Source: Phytoactinopolyspora alkaliphila
GTDB lineage: Bacteria; Actinomycetota; Actinomycetes; Jiangellales; Jiangellaceae
Direction: 5' to 3'
Assembly: GCF_010550695.1 (NCBI RefSeq)
Contig: NZ_JAAGOB010000002.1
Span: forward strand, 62,001 to 126,000
DNA length: 64,000 nucleotides
The position numbers were made by a program, and so were the translations under genes. Positions 25,920-35,107 of the stretch are shown piece after piece (positions within the stretch are counted from its first letter, which is position 1; each line of letters begins with the position of its first letter). Under the pieces are notes generated by a model, which was not told where the DNA came from, searched no databases, and was given only the letters and a program-made list of their open reading frames with translations.

Positions 25920-28403
25920 ATGCGTGAACGCCAGGACGAGGCGTACGACGAGACTTCTGAGAACGAGCAGGCGATCGAGGCCGCCACGGACGACGACGAG
26001 GGGGAGGACGCGAGGGACGACGGCCAGTCCACGCGCTCGGGCCCGCGGCACGCATCGAGGCGGGCCGCGGCGAGTCGCGTCAAGCAGCCGAACAGCCGGC
26101 GGCCACGATCGGTCCGCGCGAAGATCGTCACCGTGCTCATGGTGCCGGTGATGTCGTTGATGGCCCTGTGGGGATTCGCGACGGTCACCACCGCCCAGAA
26201 CGTCTCCGAGCTCCAGCAGCTCAAAGAGGTCAACGACACGCTGCTCTCGCCGATCAACCAGTTCGTCACAGCGGTCCAGGCGGAGCGGGTCGCCGCATCG
26301 GAGTACCTGGTCGACCCGGAGGCCGGAGAGGAAAGCCTCACCACCGCGGGCCAGAATACCGACGCCGCCGCGGCCGCCCTGCGCAACGGCATCTCCCGGA
26401 GCAGCACCGATGCGGCCGGACTCGACACCCGGCTTCCTGGCCGGATCGAAGCTCTGGTGGACGCCACCGACCACGTCTCCACCATTCGTGACCGTGTCGG
26501 GGAGAGCTCGGTCAGCTGGCTGGCCAGCTACAACGCCTACACGGACCTCATCGGCCGGGCCTTCAGCGTGACCGGGGTGCTGACCCAGATGGACGCACCG
26601 GGTGTGGAGTTCGACCCCCGGGTGGTGCTCGAGCTGTCCCTGGCCAGGGAGATGATCGCCCGCGAGGACGCCATCATGGCCTCCGCTTACGCCGCCGAGG
26701 TCATGACTCAAGCACAGTACGCGTCGCTCACCGAGGCGACGCGAGCCGGACAATCCATGCTCTGGACCGACATCGACGATCCACGGCCGTCGGCCGAGGC
26801 CGCCTACCGCGACGTCCTCGCCAGTCAGTCGTACCAGACACTCCGTGACATCGAGAACACCCTCGGCCAGTCGCAGGCCGGGTACACCATCGTCACGGAG
26901 ATTCCACAGAGCGAGTGGAACGAGGTCGCCAGGTCTGTTCAGGACGATCTTGCCTCGGGTGAAGAACGGGTCACCACCATCGCCGCACAGGAGGCCAACC
27001 TTTTCGGCTTCGACGTCCTCGGCACGTCGGGCCTGGCCGTCGTGCTGGGCTTGGTCGGTGTCATCCTGTCACTGCTGATCTCGGTGCTGATCGGCCGCGG
27101 ACTGGTCGTGGAGCTCGCCGGCCTGCACAACTCCGCCATGGACCTGGCCCGGCGCAAGCTCCCGGCCACGTTGCGGAAGCTGAACTCCGGACAGACCGTC
27201 GACCTGGAATCGGAAGCCCCCCGGGCAGCACACGCCGACGACGAGATCAGCCAGGTCGCGGAGGCCCTCAACGCGGTCCACCGCTCCGCGGTGCAGGCGG
27301 CGATCGAGCGCTCGGACGTCCTCAAGGGCATTTCCGGCGTGTACGTCTACCTGGCGCGCCGTAGTCAGGTGCTCCTCCATCGCCAGCTTGCCTTGCTGGA
27401 CAGCATGGAGCGGCGGATCGACGATCCCGACCAGCTCGAGGATCTCTTCCGGCTGGACCATTTGACCACGCGCATGCGGCGGCAAGCCGAGAGCCTGATC
27501 ATCCTCTCCGGTGTGGCGCCCGCACGGCGGTGGCGCAACCCGGTACCGATGATGGACGTCGTCCGCGCTGCGGTGGCCGAGGTCGAGGACTTCACCAGGG
27601 TCGAGGTCGGGAACATCCCCAACGTGCGGATCACGGGCACCGCCGTAGCCGACCTCACACACCTGATCGCCGAGCTCGTCGAGAATGCCGTCGTGTTCTC
27701 CCCGCCGCACACCAAGGCGACCGTCCGCGGCGAAGTGGTGGGAACCGGTCTGGCCCTGGAGGTCGAAGACCGTGGTCTGGGCATGAGCCGGCAGGCCATG
27801 AACGACGCCAACCGCAGGATCCGGGAAACCGACCAGGTGGACCTCCTCGAAGCCGACCAACTAGGGCTCTTCGTGGTCAACCGGCTGTCTCGCCGGCATG
27901 ACGTGGAGGTGACCCTGCAGCGGTCCGCGTACGGCGGCGTCAAGGCGATCATTCTTCTGCCGGACCAGCTTCTCGACCGGAGCACTCCGCCCGAGGTGAT
28001 CACGGCACACGAGGAGTCCGCTCCGGTCGAACGTGCTCAGCTGACGGCTGTCGCTTCGTTGTCGGCCGTCCCGAGCCCCCGGCCCGCCCCAGCGCCGCAG
28101 CAGCCCGAGCCGGCACAGGCGCCGACAGGGACCTCCACGCAGGCGCCTGCCGGCAACGGCAGGTCCACCACCGTGCTGCCGGGGCATTCCCCGGACAGTG
28201 AACTCGAAGACCTGCCACGCCGCGTCCGGCAAGCCAGCCTGCGGCCGGAGCTGCGGGCGACCCCGCCGCCTCCACCCCCGGCCGGCGCCTCACATGACAC
28301 CATGGCACGTACACCAGAAGAAGCCCGTGCCACGCTGTCGGCGATGCGCACCGGGTGGCTGCGGGGGCAGTCCGAGAAAGATGACAAGGGAGAAGACCGA
28401 TGA
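25920..28403 (+). CDS. cvnA: Conservon sensor histidine kinase-like protein CvnA (NIT/HAMP/HATPase)
   Basis: 827 aa. ATG at 25920 after GAGG. A disordered acidic N-terminus is followed by a membrane helix (about 66-88). A NIT-type extracytoplasmic region (about 90-360), related to nitrate/nitrite-sensing domains, includes INQFVTAVQAERVAASEYL. A second helix lies at about 367-392, then HAMP, an H-box-like segment LFRLDHLTTRMRRQAE near residue 510, and a HATPase domain with N-box LIAELVENAVVFSPP (about 583), EDRGLGM (about 615) and DQLGLFVV (about 645). The C-terminal 160 residues are Pro/Ala-rich and probably unstructured. It heads the four-gene conservon and overlaps cvnB by 4 bp. Confidence 0.93.
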   Translation: MRERQDEAYDETSENEQAIEAATDDDEGEDARDDGQSTRSGPRHASRRAAASRVKQPNSRRPRSVRAKIVTVLMVPVMSLMALWGFATVTTAQNVSELQQLKEVNDTLLSPINQFVTAVQAERVAASEYLVDPEAGEESLTTAGQNTDAAAAALRNGISRSSTDAAGLDTRLPGRIEALVDATDHVSTIRDRVGESSVSWLASYNAYTDLIGRAFSVTGVLTQMDAPGVEFDPRVVLELSLAREMIAREDAIMASAYAAEVMTQAQYASLTEATRAGQSMLWTDIDDPRPSAEAAYRDVLASQSYQTLRDIENTLGQSQAGYTIVTEIPQSEWNEVARSVQDDLASGEERVTTIAAQEANLFGFDVLGTSGLAVVLGLVGVILSLLISVLIGRGLVVELAGLHNSAMDLARRKLPATLRKLNSGQTVDLESEAPRAAHADDEISQVAEALNAVHRSAVQAAIERSDVLKGISGVYVYLARRSQVLLHRQLALLDSMERRIDDPDQLEDLFRLDHLTTRMRRQAESLIILSGVAPARRWRNPVPMMDVVRAAVAEVEDFTRVEVGNIPNVRITGTAVADLTHLIAELVENAVVFSPPHTKATVRGEVVGTGLALEVEDRGLGMSRQAMNDANRRIRETDQVDLLEADQLGLFVVNRLSRRHDVEVTLQRSAYGGVKAIILLPDQLLDRSTPPEVITAHEESAPVERAQLTAVASLSAVPSPRPAPAPQQPEPAQAPTGTSTQAPAGNGRSTTVLPGHSPDSELEDLPRRVRQASLRPELRATPPPPPPAGASHDTMARTPEEARATLSAMRTGWLRGQSEKDDKGEDR

Positions 28404-28828
28404 CCGAGCCGACACAACCATCGGGTGAGCTGAACTGGCTCCTCGATGAACTGGTGGGCCGCGTGTCACAGATTCGCCACGCCGTAGTGCTGTCTGGAGA
28501 CGGCCTGCCGGTCGGGGCGTCGAACCAGCTGAGCAGGGAGGATCGCGAGCGGTTCGCGGCCATCGCATCGGGTTTTCACAGCCTCGCGAAGGGGACCGGC
28601 CAGCATTTCGAGGCGGGCGGCGTCGTCCAGACCATGGTTGAACTCGAGGGGGGCTTCCTCTTCGTGGTCGCCGCCGGCGACCGCTCGTGCCTCGCCGTCT
28701 TCGCGGGGGCCGACGCCGACATCGGGCTGATCGCCTACGAGATGGCTCGCCTGGTCAAGCAGGTGCACGAGCATCTCTACGTGCCGAGCCGGCCAGGCTC
28801 GACGAACTCTTCCTCCACGCCGAGATGA
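28400..28828 (+). CDS. cvnB: Conservon roadblock/LC7 protein CvnB
   Basis: 142 aa. ATGA overlap with cvnA. Residues LNWLLDELVGRVSQIRHAVVLSGDGLPVGAS are the roadblock/LC7 start, followed by GGVVQTMVELEGGFLFVVAAGDRSCLAVF. These dimeric proteins act as GTPase regulators or scaffolds; in conservons CvnB is thought to act with CvnD at the membrane. Confidence 0.95.
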   Translation: MTEPTQPSGELNWLLDELVGRVSQIRHAVVLSGDGLPVGASNQLSREDRERFAAIASGFHSLAKGTGQHFEAGGVVQTMVELEGGFLFVVAAGDRSCLAVFAGADADIGLIAYEMARLVKQVHEHLYVPSRPGSTNSSSTPR

Positions 28829-28838
28829 CGCGGCCGCG

Positions 28839-29219
28839 ATGAGCGATTCCACACCTCAGTGGTACGACGACGAAGCCGGTCCTCTCGTTCGGCTGTTCGC
28901 CATGACCGCAGGTCGTGCGCGCAGCAAGAACTCGGACGAGACGTTCGACCTCATGGCTACCGTCGAGGCGGACGCGTCTGCGTACGACGTGCCGACGCTC
29001 TCGCCCGAACAGCGCATCATCCTGCGGATCTGCCTGCGTCATCCACAGACCGTCACCGACATCGCGTCGGAATCCAACCTGCCGCTGGGCGTGGTCCGGG
29101 TTCTGCTCGGCGACTTGATGGAAGCGGGCCACATTCGGGTCAGCCGCCCGGTCCAGCCCACCCAACTCCCAGACACCCGAATCCTCAGGGAAGTCATCGA
29201 TGGCCTCCGTGCACTCTGA
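28839..29219 (+). CDS. cvnC: Conservon DUF742 protein CvnC
   Basis: 126 aa. WYDDEAGPLVRLFAMTAGRA is the DUF742 hallmark, followed by a winged-helix-like region (EQRIILRICLRHPQTVTDIASESNLPLGVVRVLLGDLMEAGHI). The role is unknown, but it is invariably part of conservons. It lies 10 bp after cvnB and overlaps cvnD by 20 bp. Confidence 0.95.
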   Translation: MSDSTPQWYDDEAGPLVRLFAMTAGRARSKNSDETFDLMATVEADASAYDVPTLSPEQRIILRICLRHPQTVTDIASESNLPLGVVRVLLGDLMEAGHIRVSRPVQPTQLPDTRILREVIDGLRAL

Positions 29220-29853
29220 CCACGGCGCTAACGGCGCCAACCCTCTTGTGGCCCTCAAGATTCTCATCGCCGGGGGGTTCGGCGTGGGTAAGACGACGCT
29301 GGTCAGCTCCGTCAGCGAGATCCGCCCGCTGCGCACCGAGGAGTCACTCACCGGCGCCAGCCAGGTGGTCGACAAGCTCGACGGCGTGGAACAGAAGACC
29401 ACCACCACCGTCGCCATGGACTTCGGCCGGATCACTATCCGCGACGGCCTGTGCTTGTACCTTTTCGGCACTCCCGGCCAGGACCGCTTCTGGTTCATGT
29501 GGGACGAGCTCACCCGCGGCGCGCTCGGCGCCGTCGTCCTCGCCGACACGCGTCGGCTGGAGGACTGCTTTCCGGCCGTGGACTACTTCGAGCACCGCAA
29601 CATCCCGTTCGTCGTCGGGGTCAACTGCTTCGACGGCGCACGTCGCTACATGCAGGACAGTGTGCGCAAGGCCCTCGATTTGGACGAGGCGACGCCGGTA
29701 GTGATGCTGGACGCGCGGGACCGCGACTCCGGCAAGGAAGTCCTCATCACGCTGGTGGAGCATGTGAGCACCCTTCACCCGGGTTCCCAGGCGCGACTGT
29801 CGACAGCCACGCAGACCAAGGGCGGCCTGCCCAAACGCCCCCTCAAGCGGTAG
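29200..29853 (+). CDS. cvnD: Conservon small GTPase CvnD
   Basis: 217 aa, starting inside the 3' end of cvnC; an internal GTG at 29209 is an alternative. G1 is GGFGVGKTTLV, G3 corresponds to FGTPGQDRFWFMWDEL, and G4 is VGVNCFDGA. This Ras-like family (MglA/Rab-type in outline) is the GTP switch of the conservon, and CvnB and CvnC are thought to control its nucleotide state. The gene ends one base before the family B repeat. Confidence 0.95.
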   Translation: MASVHSDHGANGANPLVALKILIAGGFGVGKTTLVSSVSEIRPLRTEESLTGASQVVDKLDGVEQKTTTTVAMDFGRITIRDGLCLYLFGTPGQDRFWFMWDELTRGALGAVVLADTRRLEDCFPAVDYFEHRNIPFVVGVNCFDGARRYMQDSVRKALDLDEATPVVMLDARDRDSGKEVLITLVEHVSTLHPGSQARLSTATQTKGGLPKRPLKR

Positions 29854-29884
29854 CGACCATAACCCCTGGCATGGGTTGTGGTCG
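29854..29884. repeat. Dispersed repeat family B, copy 2 (hairpin form)
   Basis: CGACCATAACCC pairs with GGGTTGTGGTCG (one mismatch) around a 7-nt loop containing CTGGCAT. The core is the same as in the other copies. It fills almost the whole 37-bp gap between the convergent cvnD and GH3 genes, so it is well placed to end both transcripts. Confidence 0.8.
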
Positions 29885-29890
29885 GGGGCG

Positions 29891-31546
29891 CTAAGGGGAA
29901 CGTGGGCAGCCGAGCTGGTCGGCGCCTTCGACGTCGACGGGCAGGCGGCCATGGCCTGTCTCGGCGCCGCGCAACACGTCCACCAGCGCCCTGAACGCCG
30001 CCGGAGTACGACCGTAGATCGCGATCTTGGTGCTCGCCTCACTCGGCCCGAGCGGATACGGGGCGTCGAGCGCCACCGCGACGTCACCGGCCCCCGGACC
30101 GGAACCGCCGAGCAGGCGCACCGTATCGCCACCGGAGCCCACGGTCAGGCCGGCTTCCTCGGCCGCCGCCACGAAGCGGGCCCGGTCTTGTTCGGTACCG
30201 CCGGAGACGGCGACGGTGTCGCCGACGTACGGACCTCGGCATTCGCCGGCCGCGATGGTCACCGCCGCCAGCGACGCTTCGTAGGACACGTCCTCGTGAG
30301 CACCCACGACGTCGGCGGACGGCGGATCGTCAGCGGCGTCCTGGTTCAGCATGACCGCGACACCGCGGGTGGCGGCCTCCTCGAGCCGTTCGGCCGGCAA
30401 CCGCCCGTCCTCCACCGCGGCGACGATGGCCTCGTGGGCGACCCGGGCGTCGGCGGGCATCAGAACGACGTCCGCACCCGCCGCGAGTGCGCCGACGGCG
30501 GCCTCCCCAGGCCCGTACAGGGCGGTGACCGCAGCCATGTCCTGCGCGTCGGTGACCAGCAGCCCGCCGAACTCGAGCTCGCTGCGGGCGAGCTCGATGA
30601 CGTCGCCGGACAGGGAGGACGGCGTCCCGGGGTCAACGGCTTCCACGTCGATGTGCGCCACCATCAGGGCGGAGGCGCCGGCGTTCACGGCGGCGTGGAA
30701 GGGCGCGAAGTCACGCTCCAGCAGCTCCTCCAGCGGCGCGGTCTGCACGGGCAGCTCCTCATGGCTGTCCGCCGGTACCGAGCCATGCCCGGGAAAATGC
30801 TTCGGGACGGCGACGATCCCGGCTTCGGCGTACCCGCGCAGCGATCCGACGACGATCTCGGCGACCAGTTCAGGGTCGGACGAGGCTGACCGGCTGGCGA
30901 TCGTCGGATCGTCCGGCCCGATGGTCACATCGGCGTCGGGCGCGAAAACCATGGTGAAGCCGAGGGCCCGCAGCTCCTCCCCGCTGGCCCGGGCGACGTC
31001 GGCGGCGAGCTCGGGGTCGCGGGCGGCCCCGAGCGCCATGTAGGCGGGGAACTCGGTCGCCGGCTCGCGGACGCGCGCCACATTGCCGCCCTCCTGATCG
31101 ACCGCCACGATCAACGGATAGGGCCGCTCGTCGGCCTCCCGCGCAGCCGCGGTGGCGGCGGCCACTTGATCGGTCGACTCGACGTTGTCGCCCATCAGGA
31201 TGACACCACCGAGCCCGAGCTCGGCGATCAGCTCGGTGGGAGGCTCGAGCCCGGCGTAACTGGCGACGATGACCTGTCCGGCCTGCTCCTCCACGGCCAT
31301 GTCCGCGACGATCGACTCGGCCTGCTCGTATTCCGCCACGGTGGGTCCCCACGGCAACCGCTCGAGCTCTTCCGGCGTCGGGCTGGCGGTCGTCTCCGTC
31401 GGGCTGGGCGTCTCGTCCGGCGCTGGCGACGAGGCAGTCGGCGTCGGGAGGGCGGCCCCCGGCGCGGCGTCGTCCGACCCGCACGCCGCCAGCACGCCGG
31501 ACACGCAGATCGCCGCGGCCATCGCCAGCACCCGTCGTCGCCTCAT
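29891..31546 (-). CDS. Glycoside hydrolase family 3 lipoprotein (NagZ-like beta-N-acetylhexosaminidase)
   Basis: 551 aa from the ATG at 31546; the lipobox VLAAC near residue 22 supports this start, while an ATG at 31603 would bury it. A Pro/Thr/Ser-rich linker follows, then the TIM-barrel: VIVASYAGLEPPTELIAELGLGGVILM, AVDQEGGNVARVRE, AVPKHFPGHGSVPADSHEELPV with the His/Asp pair of NagZ enzymes, and GGLLVTDAQDM with the catalytic Asp. It has a second C-terminal domain. It probably removes N-acetylglucosamine from cell-wall or chitin fragments at the cell surface. It is last in the tsaB-rimI-tsaD direction. Confidence 0.9.
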   Translation of the reverse strand: MRRRRVLAMAAAICVSGVLAACGSDDAAPGAALPTPTASSPAPDETPSPTETTASPTPEELERLPWGPTVAEYEQAESIVADMAVEEQAGQVIVASYAGLEPPTELIAELGLGGVILMGDNVESTDQVAAATAAAREADERPYPLIVAVDQEGGNVARVREPATEFPAYMALGAARDPELAADVARASGEELRALGFTMVFAPDADVTIGPDDPTIASRSASSDPELVAEIVVGSLRGYAEAGIVAVPKHFPGHGSVPADSHEELPVQTAPLEELLERDFAPFHAAVNAGASALMVAHIDVEAVDPGTPSSLSGDVIELARSELEFGGLLVTDAQDMAAVTALYGPGEAAVGALAAGADVVLMPADARVAHEAIVAAVEDGRLPAERLEEAATRGVAVMLNQDAADDPPSADVVGAHEDVSYEASLAAVTIAAGECRGPYVGDTVAVSGGTEQDRARFVAAAEEAGLTVGSGGDTVRLLGGSGPGAGDVAVALDAPYPLGPSEASTKIAIYGRTPAAFRALVDVLRGAETGHGRLPVDVEGADQLGCPRSP

Positions 31547-31619
31547 CAGAGGAAGTCTGCCATGCGGGCGCGCGGCGTTCGGCACGTGTTCACCCGTTCC
31601 CATACGTTGTTTCACCGCG

Positions 31620-32666
31620 TCAGACAAGAACCTGCGTGACCGGCAGCGACGAGTCGCTGGCGAACGACGCGGGGCTCGGTGGGAGCCCACGCTCGACGAC
31701 GGCCGCACCGAGGGCCGCGATCATGGCGCCGTTGTCGGTACACAGTGACAGTCGCGGCTGCCTGAGCTCGATGCCGGCCGCGGCGCAACGCTCCTTCGTC
31801 AAGTCCCGGATCCGGGCATTGGCTGCCACCCCACCCGCGAGCACCATGGTGCTCACCCCGCGCTCCTGGCACGCCAGCACGGCCTTGCGGGTGAGCACGT
31901 CCGCCACGGCTTCCTGGAAGGCTGCCGCGACGTCGGGGACCGGGACGGGGACGCCGTCACGCTCTGCGGTCTCTACCCACCGGGCCACGGCCGTCTTGAG
32001 CCCGGAGAAGGAGAAGTCGTAACGGTGCCGGCTCATGTCGCGCTGACTGGTGAGCCCTCGCGGAAACGCGATGGCCGTCGGGTCGCCGTCGGCCGCCGCC
32101 TTCTGGATGTGCGGCCCGCCGGGATACTTCAGCCCGATCAGCCGGGCGACCTTGTCGAACGCCTCGCCCGCGGCGTCGTCCAGCGTCTGCCCCAGCAGCT
32201 GCGCGGACGACGCGATGTCGTCGACTTCGAGGATCTCGGTGTGCCCGCCGGACACCAGTAGGGCGATTACCGGCTCGGTGAGCGGGCCATTCTCCAGCTG
32301 TTCAGCCGCGACGTGGCCGACCAGGTGGTTGACACCGTACAAGGGCTTGTCCAGCGCTATGGCGAGCGCCTTGGCCGCGGACACTCCCACCATGAGCGCC
32401 CCAGCGAGGCCCGGTCCGGCGGTGACGGCGATCGCGTCGACGTCGGACAGCTGGACTCCCGCCTCAGTGAGCGCCCGGCGCAACGTGGGCACCACCGCCT
32501 CCAGGTGGGCCCGGCTGGCGACCTCCGGAACGACGCCGCCGAAGCGCACGTGCTCCTCGACGCTGCTGGCCACCGCATTGGCCAGCAGTGTGGTCCCGCG
32601 GACCAGCCCGACGCCGGTCTCGTCGCAGGACGTCTCGATACCCAGGATCAGCGGTTGCTCAGCCAC
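31620..32666 (-). CDS. tsaD: tRNA N6-adenosine threonylcarbamoyltransferase TsaD
   Basis: 348 aa from a GTG at 32666. It transfers the threonylcarbamoyl group to A37 of ANN-decoding tRNAs in complex with TsaB and TsaE. ASKHA-fold markers: [14 protein letters not shown], the metal motif [17 protein letters not shown], the insertion [17 protein letters not shown], and [13 protein letters not shown]. tsaB and rimI are just upstream on the same strand, and tsaE is 1.9 kb further. Confidence 0.97.
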   Translation of the reverse strand: MAEQPLILGIETSCDETGVGLVRGTTLLANAVASSVEEHVRFGGVVPEVASRAHLEAVVPTLRRALTEAGVQLSDVDAIAVTAGPGLAGALMVGVSAAKALAIALDKPLYGVNHLVGHVAAEQLENGPLTEPVIALLVSGGHTEILEVDDIASSAQLLGQTLDDAAGEAFDKVARLIGLKYPGGPHIQKAAADGDPTAIAFPRGLTSQRDMSRHRYDFSFSGLKTAVARWVETAERDGVPVPVPDVAAAFQEAVADVLTRKAVLACQERGVSTMVLAGGVAANARIRDLTKERCAAAGIELRQPRLSLCTDNGAMIAALGAAVVERGLPPSPASFASDSSLPVTQVLV

Positions 32667-32742
32667 GGGCCCACATTATCTCCGCCCAGTCCCATGAACA
32701 TCGACGAGTTACCTGTGCTGGTGCGCCGTGAACCGGCGACGA

Positions 32743-33213
32743 TCATGGAGCTGCCGGGAGGCGCATCCGCAGCACCAGGCCATCACGCCCGCCGCCGTAG
32801 TAGGCCCGGCGAGTGGCGATGCGTTCGAAGCCGTAACGGCCGTAGAACGCCAGCGCGGCGTCGTTGTCTGCGCGGACCTCCAGCAACAGCGAACCCGCTG
32901 CCCGTGCCCGGGCCTCGGTGATCAGCGCGTCCATGAGCGTCGCTCCCACCCCTCGGCGCTGGTGGGCCGGCGCGACGGCGATCGTCTGAATGTCGGCGGG
33001 CTCACCCGGCATGCCCAGTGCCCGCAGCCCCGCGTATCCGGTGAGCTCGTCCTCCTCGACCGCCACCACGTACCAGCGGGTGTCCGGGACCCCGGCGAGC
33101 TCTTCCAGAAACTGTTCCCTGGTCCACGGCGGATCGTCGGGGAACAGCTCCCGCTCGAGCGGCTCGATCGTCTCGACGTCCTCCGGGCCCATCGGCCTGA
33201 GGGCGATGGTCAT
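32743..33213 (-). CDS. rimI: Ribosomal-protein-S18-alanine N-acetyltransferase (GNAT)
   Basis: 156 aa from the ATG at 33213. It overlaps tsaB's stop by ATGA. GNAT features: the acetyl-CoA loop VAPAHQRRGVGATLM, and LEVRADNDAALAFYGRYGFERIATRRAYY, the characteristic RimI C-terminal block. It acetylates the N-terminal alanine of ribosomal protein S18, though other targets are possible in actinomycetes. The position between tsaB and tsaD is the usual one. Confidence 0.93.
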   Translation of the reverse strand: MTIALRPMGPEDVETIEPLERELFPDDPPWTREQFLEELAGVPDTRWYVVAVEEDELTGYAGLRALGMPGEPADIQTIAVAPAHQRRGVGATLMDALITEARARAAGSLLLEVRADNDAALAFYGRYGFERIATRRAYYGGGRDGLVLRMRLPAAP

Positions 33214-33896
33214 GTCAGTACGCTCTTCCGTGGAGCCGGCGGGGCGATGTCCGGCCGGCGCAGGTACAGCGGGTCTGGTTCCACGATCTCGGCGTATCCG
33301 CCCACGACGACGGCCGCGAGGTCCGCCGCGGATGGATACTCCGGCTCCACCGCGACCGGGAACGCGTCGGGATAGAGCCGAGGCCCGGCACCGGCGGCCG
33401 GTGCGGTCATGTCGTCGGCCCCCGCGATGGACAGGTGCTGCCCGAACGCTGCTGCCGCATCGGCCGCGGTAGCCACCTGCGGCGGCGTCAAGCGCCGGCC
33501 GGAGGCGTCGTATCCGGCCCAGTACACCTCGCGACGCCTGGCATCGGTGGCCACGACGAACGGCCGACCTCCGCCGCCCGAGGCGATCACGCCGTGCGCG
33601 ACGACGTCCAGGCTGCACACGCCCCGCACCGGGCGGTCGAGAGCAGCGCCCAGCACCTGCGCGGCGGCCAGCCCCACACGGAGGCCGGTGAACGGCCCCG
33701 GGCCGACGCCCACGGCTATCTCGGTGATCTCACGGCGATCCGCTCCGGCGGCGCGCAACACGCCGGTGATCGCGGGCGCGAGCAATTCGGTGTGACGGCG
33801 AGCGTCAACGGTGGTCGACTCCGCTACGACATCCCGGCCGTCATGCAGGGCGACCGTGACGGCGGGAGTGGCGGTATCCAAGGCCAAGAGCAGCAC
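33210..33896 (-). CDS. tsaB: tRNA threonylcarbamoyladenosine biosynthesis protein TsaB
   Basis: 228 aa from a GTG at 33896, giving VLLLALDTATPAVTVALHDG; a TTG three codons earlier and longer frames are less likely. ASKHA-type protein with RRHTELLAPAI, VGVGPGPFTGLRVGLAAAQ and DARRREVYW. It dimerises with TsaD as the non-catalytic partner in t6A synthesis. Its stop overlaps the rimI start. Confidence 0.94.
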   Translation of the reverse strand: MLLLALDTATPAVTVALHDGRDVVAESTTVDARRHTELLAPAITGVLRAAGADRREITEIAVGVGPGPFTGLRVGLAAAQVLGAALDRPVRGVCSLDVVAHGVIASGGGGRPFVVATDARRREVYWAGYDASGRRLTPPQVATAADAAAAFGQHLSIAGADDMTAPAAGAGPRLYPDAFPVAVEPEYPSAADLAAVVVGGYAEIVEPDPLYLRRPDIAPPAPRKSVLT

Positions 33897-34021
33897 GGTC
33901 TCCAACCATACGCCGCCCGGCGGCGAGCCGCGCCGCTTGCCCGCCGCCTCGACGGACCGGACGCCCCGCCGGGGGCTGCCGGCGGGTCCGGACGCGTCGC
34001 GAAGCATGATGGACTTGCGGC

Positions 34022-35005
34022 ATGCGACCTCCTTTCGACGACTGGTTCGGCGACGCCGCGTTCGACGCGACATACGGCTACGACGAGGCTGCCTTGCTCC
34101 GCGTCGGTGCACCGGACGAGCCGCCGGGCTTCGCCGAATTCTGGCAGGGCCTGTACCGGCGAGCGCTCACGGTGGACCCGGCGCCGGTGCTCTCGGCACC
34201 GGTCCTTTCACCCGCTCAGCAGAGCGGCTGCGGCATGAGGGTTCACGAGGTGGAGTTCAGCTCCCTCGGCGGAGTTCGTCTCGGCGGCTGGGTCGTGCTT
34301 CCCGCCGACGACGAGGTGAGTCAGGCCGTCGTCGTCGGCCACGGCTACGGCGGCCGCGCCGAACCCGACCTGACCGTGGTGCCGGAGCGGGCCGCGGCGA
34401 TCTTCCCGGTGTCTCGCGGTCTTGAGACCCACGGGGTCCTCCCCGGTATCCCGTCGAGCTCGGCCGAGCACGTGCTGCACGGCATCGACTCCGTCGACAC
34501 CTACGTGCACGGCGGATGCGCCGCAGACCTGTGGTGCGCGGCCAGCGCGCTGCTCCAGCTGCTGCCGATCCGTCCAGAGGGGCTGAACTACCTCGGCGGC
34601 AGTTTCGGCGGCGGCATCGGGGCGCTGGCGCTGCCCTGGGACCCCCGCTTCACCGCAGCCGCACTGCACGTGCCGAGCTTCGGCAACCATCCCTTGCGTC
34701 TCACTCTGCCGTGCACCGGCAGCGGCGAAGCGGTGCGACGGTACGCCCAGATGAATCCGCACGTGGCCGGCGTGCTCCGATACTTCGATGCGGCCGTTGC
34801 CGCCAGGCATCTGCGCATTCCGGCCGTCCTCGGACCGGCCTTGTGGGACCCGGCCGTACCGCCACCGGGACAGTTCGCCGTGTGCAACGCCGTCGCCGCT
34901 GAGAAGGAGCTCTTCGTCTTCAGCGCCGGACATGCCGACTATCCCGGCGACGCCGAGGAGCTCGACCGGTTTCACCAGCTGGCCCACAAGCTCTTCCAAG
35001 GCTGA
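34022..35005 (+). CDS. Carbohydrate esterase (acetylxylan esterase/cephalosporin-C deacetylase-like, AXE1)
   Basis: 327 aa, on the opposite strand to its neighbours. VVVGHGYGGR is the oxyanion strand, GLNYLGGSFGGGIGALAL carries the nucleophilic serine, and the C-terminal FSAGHADYP holds the histidine. The block HVLHGIDSVDTYVHGGCAADLWCAA corresponds to the segment preceding the nucleophile in CE7 deacetylases. There is no signal peptide, so it deacetylates imported oligosaccharides or other esters in the cytosol. It separates tsaB from tsaE, normally neighbours. Confidence 0.8.
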   Translation: MRPPFDDWFGDAAFDATYGYDEAALLRVGAPDEPPGFAEFWQGLYRRALTVDPAPVLSAPVLSPAQQSGCGMRVHEVEFSSLGGVRLGGWVVLPADDEVSQAVVVGHGYGGRAEPDLTVVPERAAAIFPVSRGLETHGVLPGIPSSSAEHVLHGIDSVDTYVHGGCAADLWCAASALLQLLPIRPEGLNYLGGSFGGGIGALALPWDPRFTAAALHVPSFGNHPLRLTLPCTGSGEAVRRYAQMNPHVAGVLRYFDAAVAARHLRIPAVLGPALWDPAVPPPGQFAVCNAVAAEKELFVFSAGHADYPGDAEELDRFHQLAHKLFQG

Positions 35006-35107
35006 CAGGGCGGCACCGGCGCGGATCCCACGACCCCATCGCTCGCCGCGCACACGCCCCGGCACAGGCGTCGGGCGCCGGATACGAGCTGACCGCACCC
35101 CCGGGCA

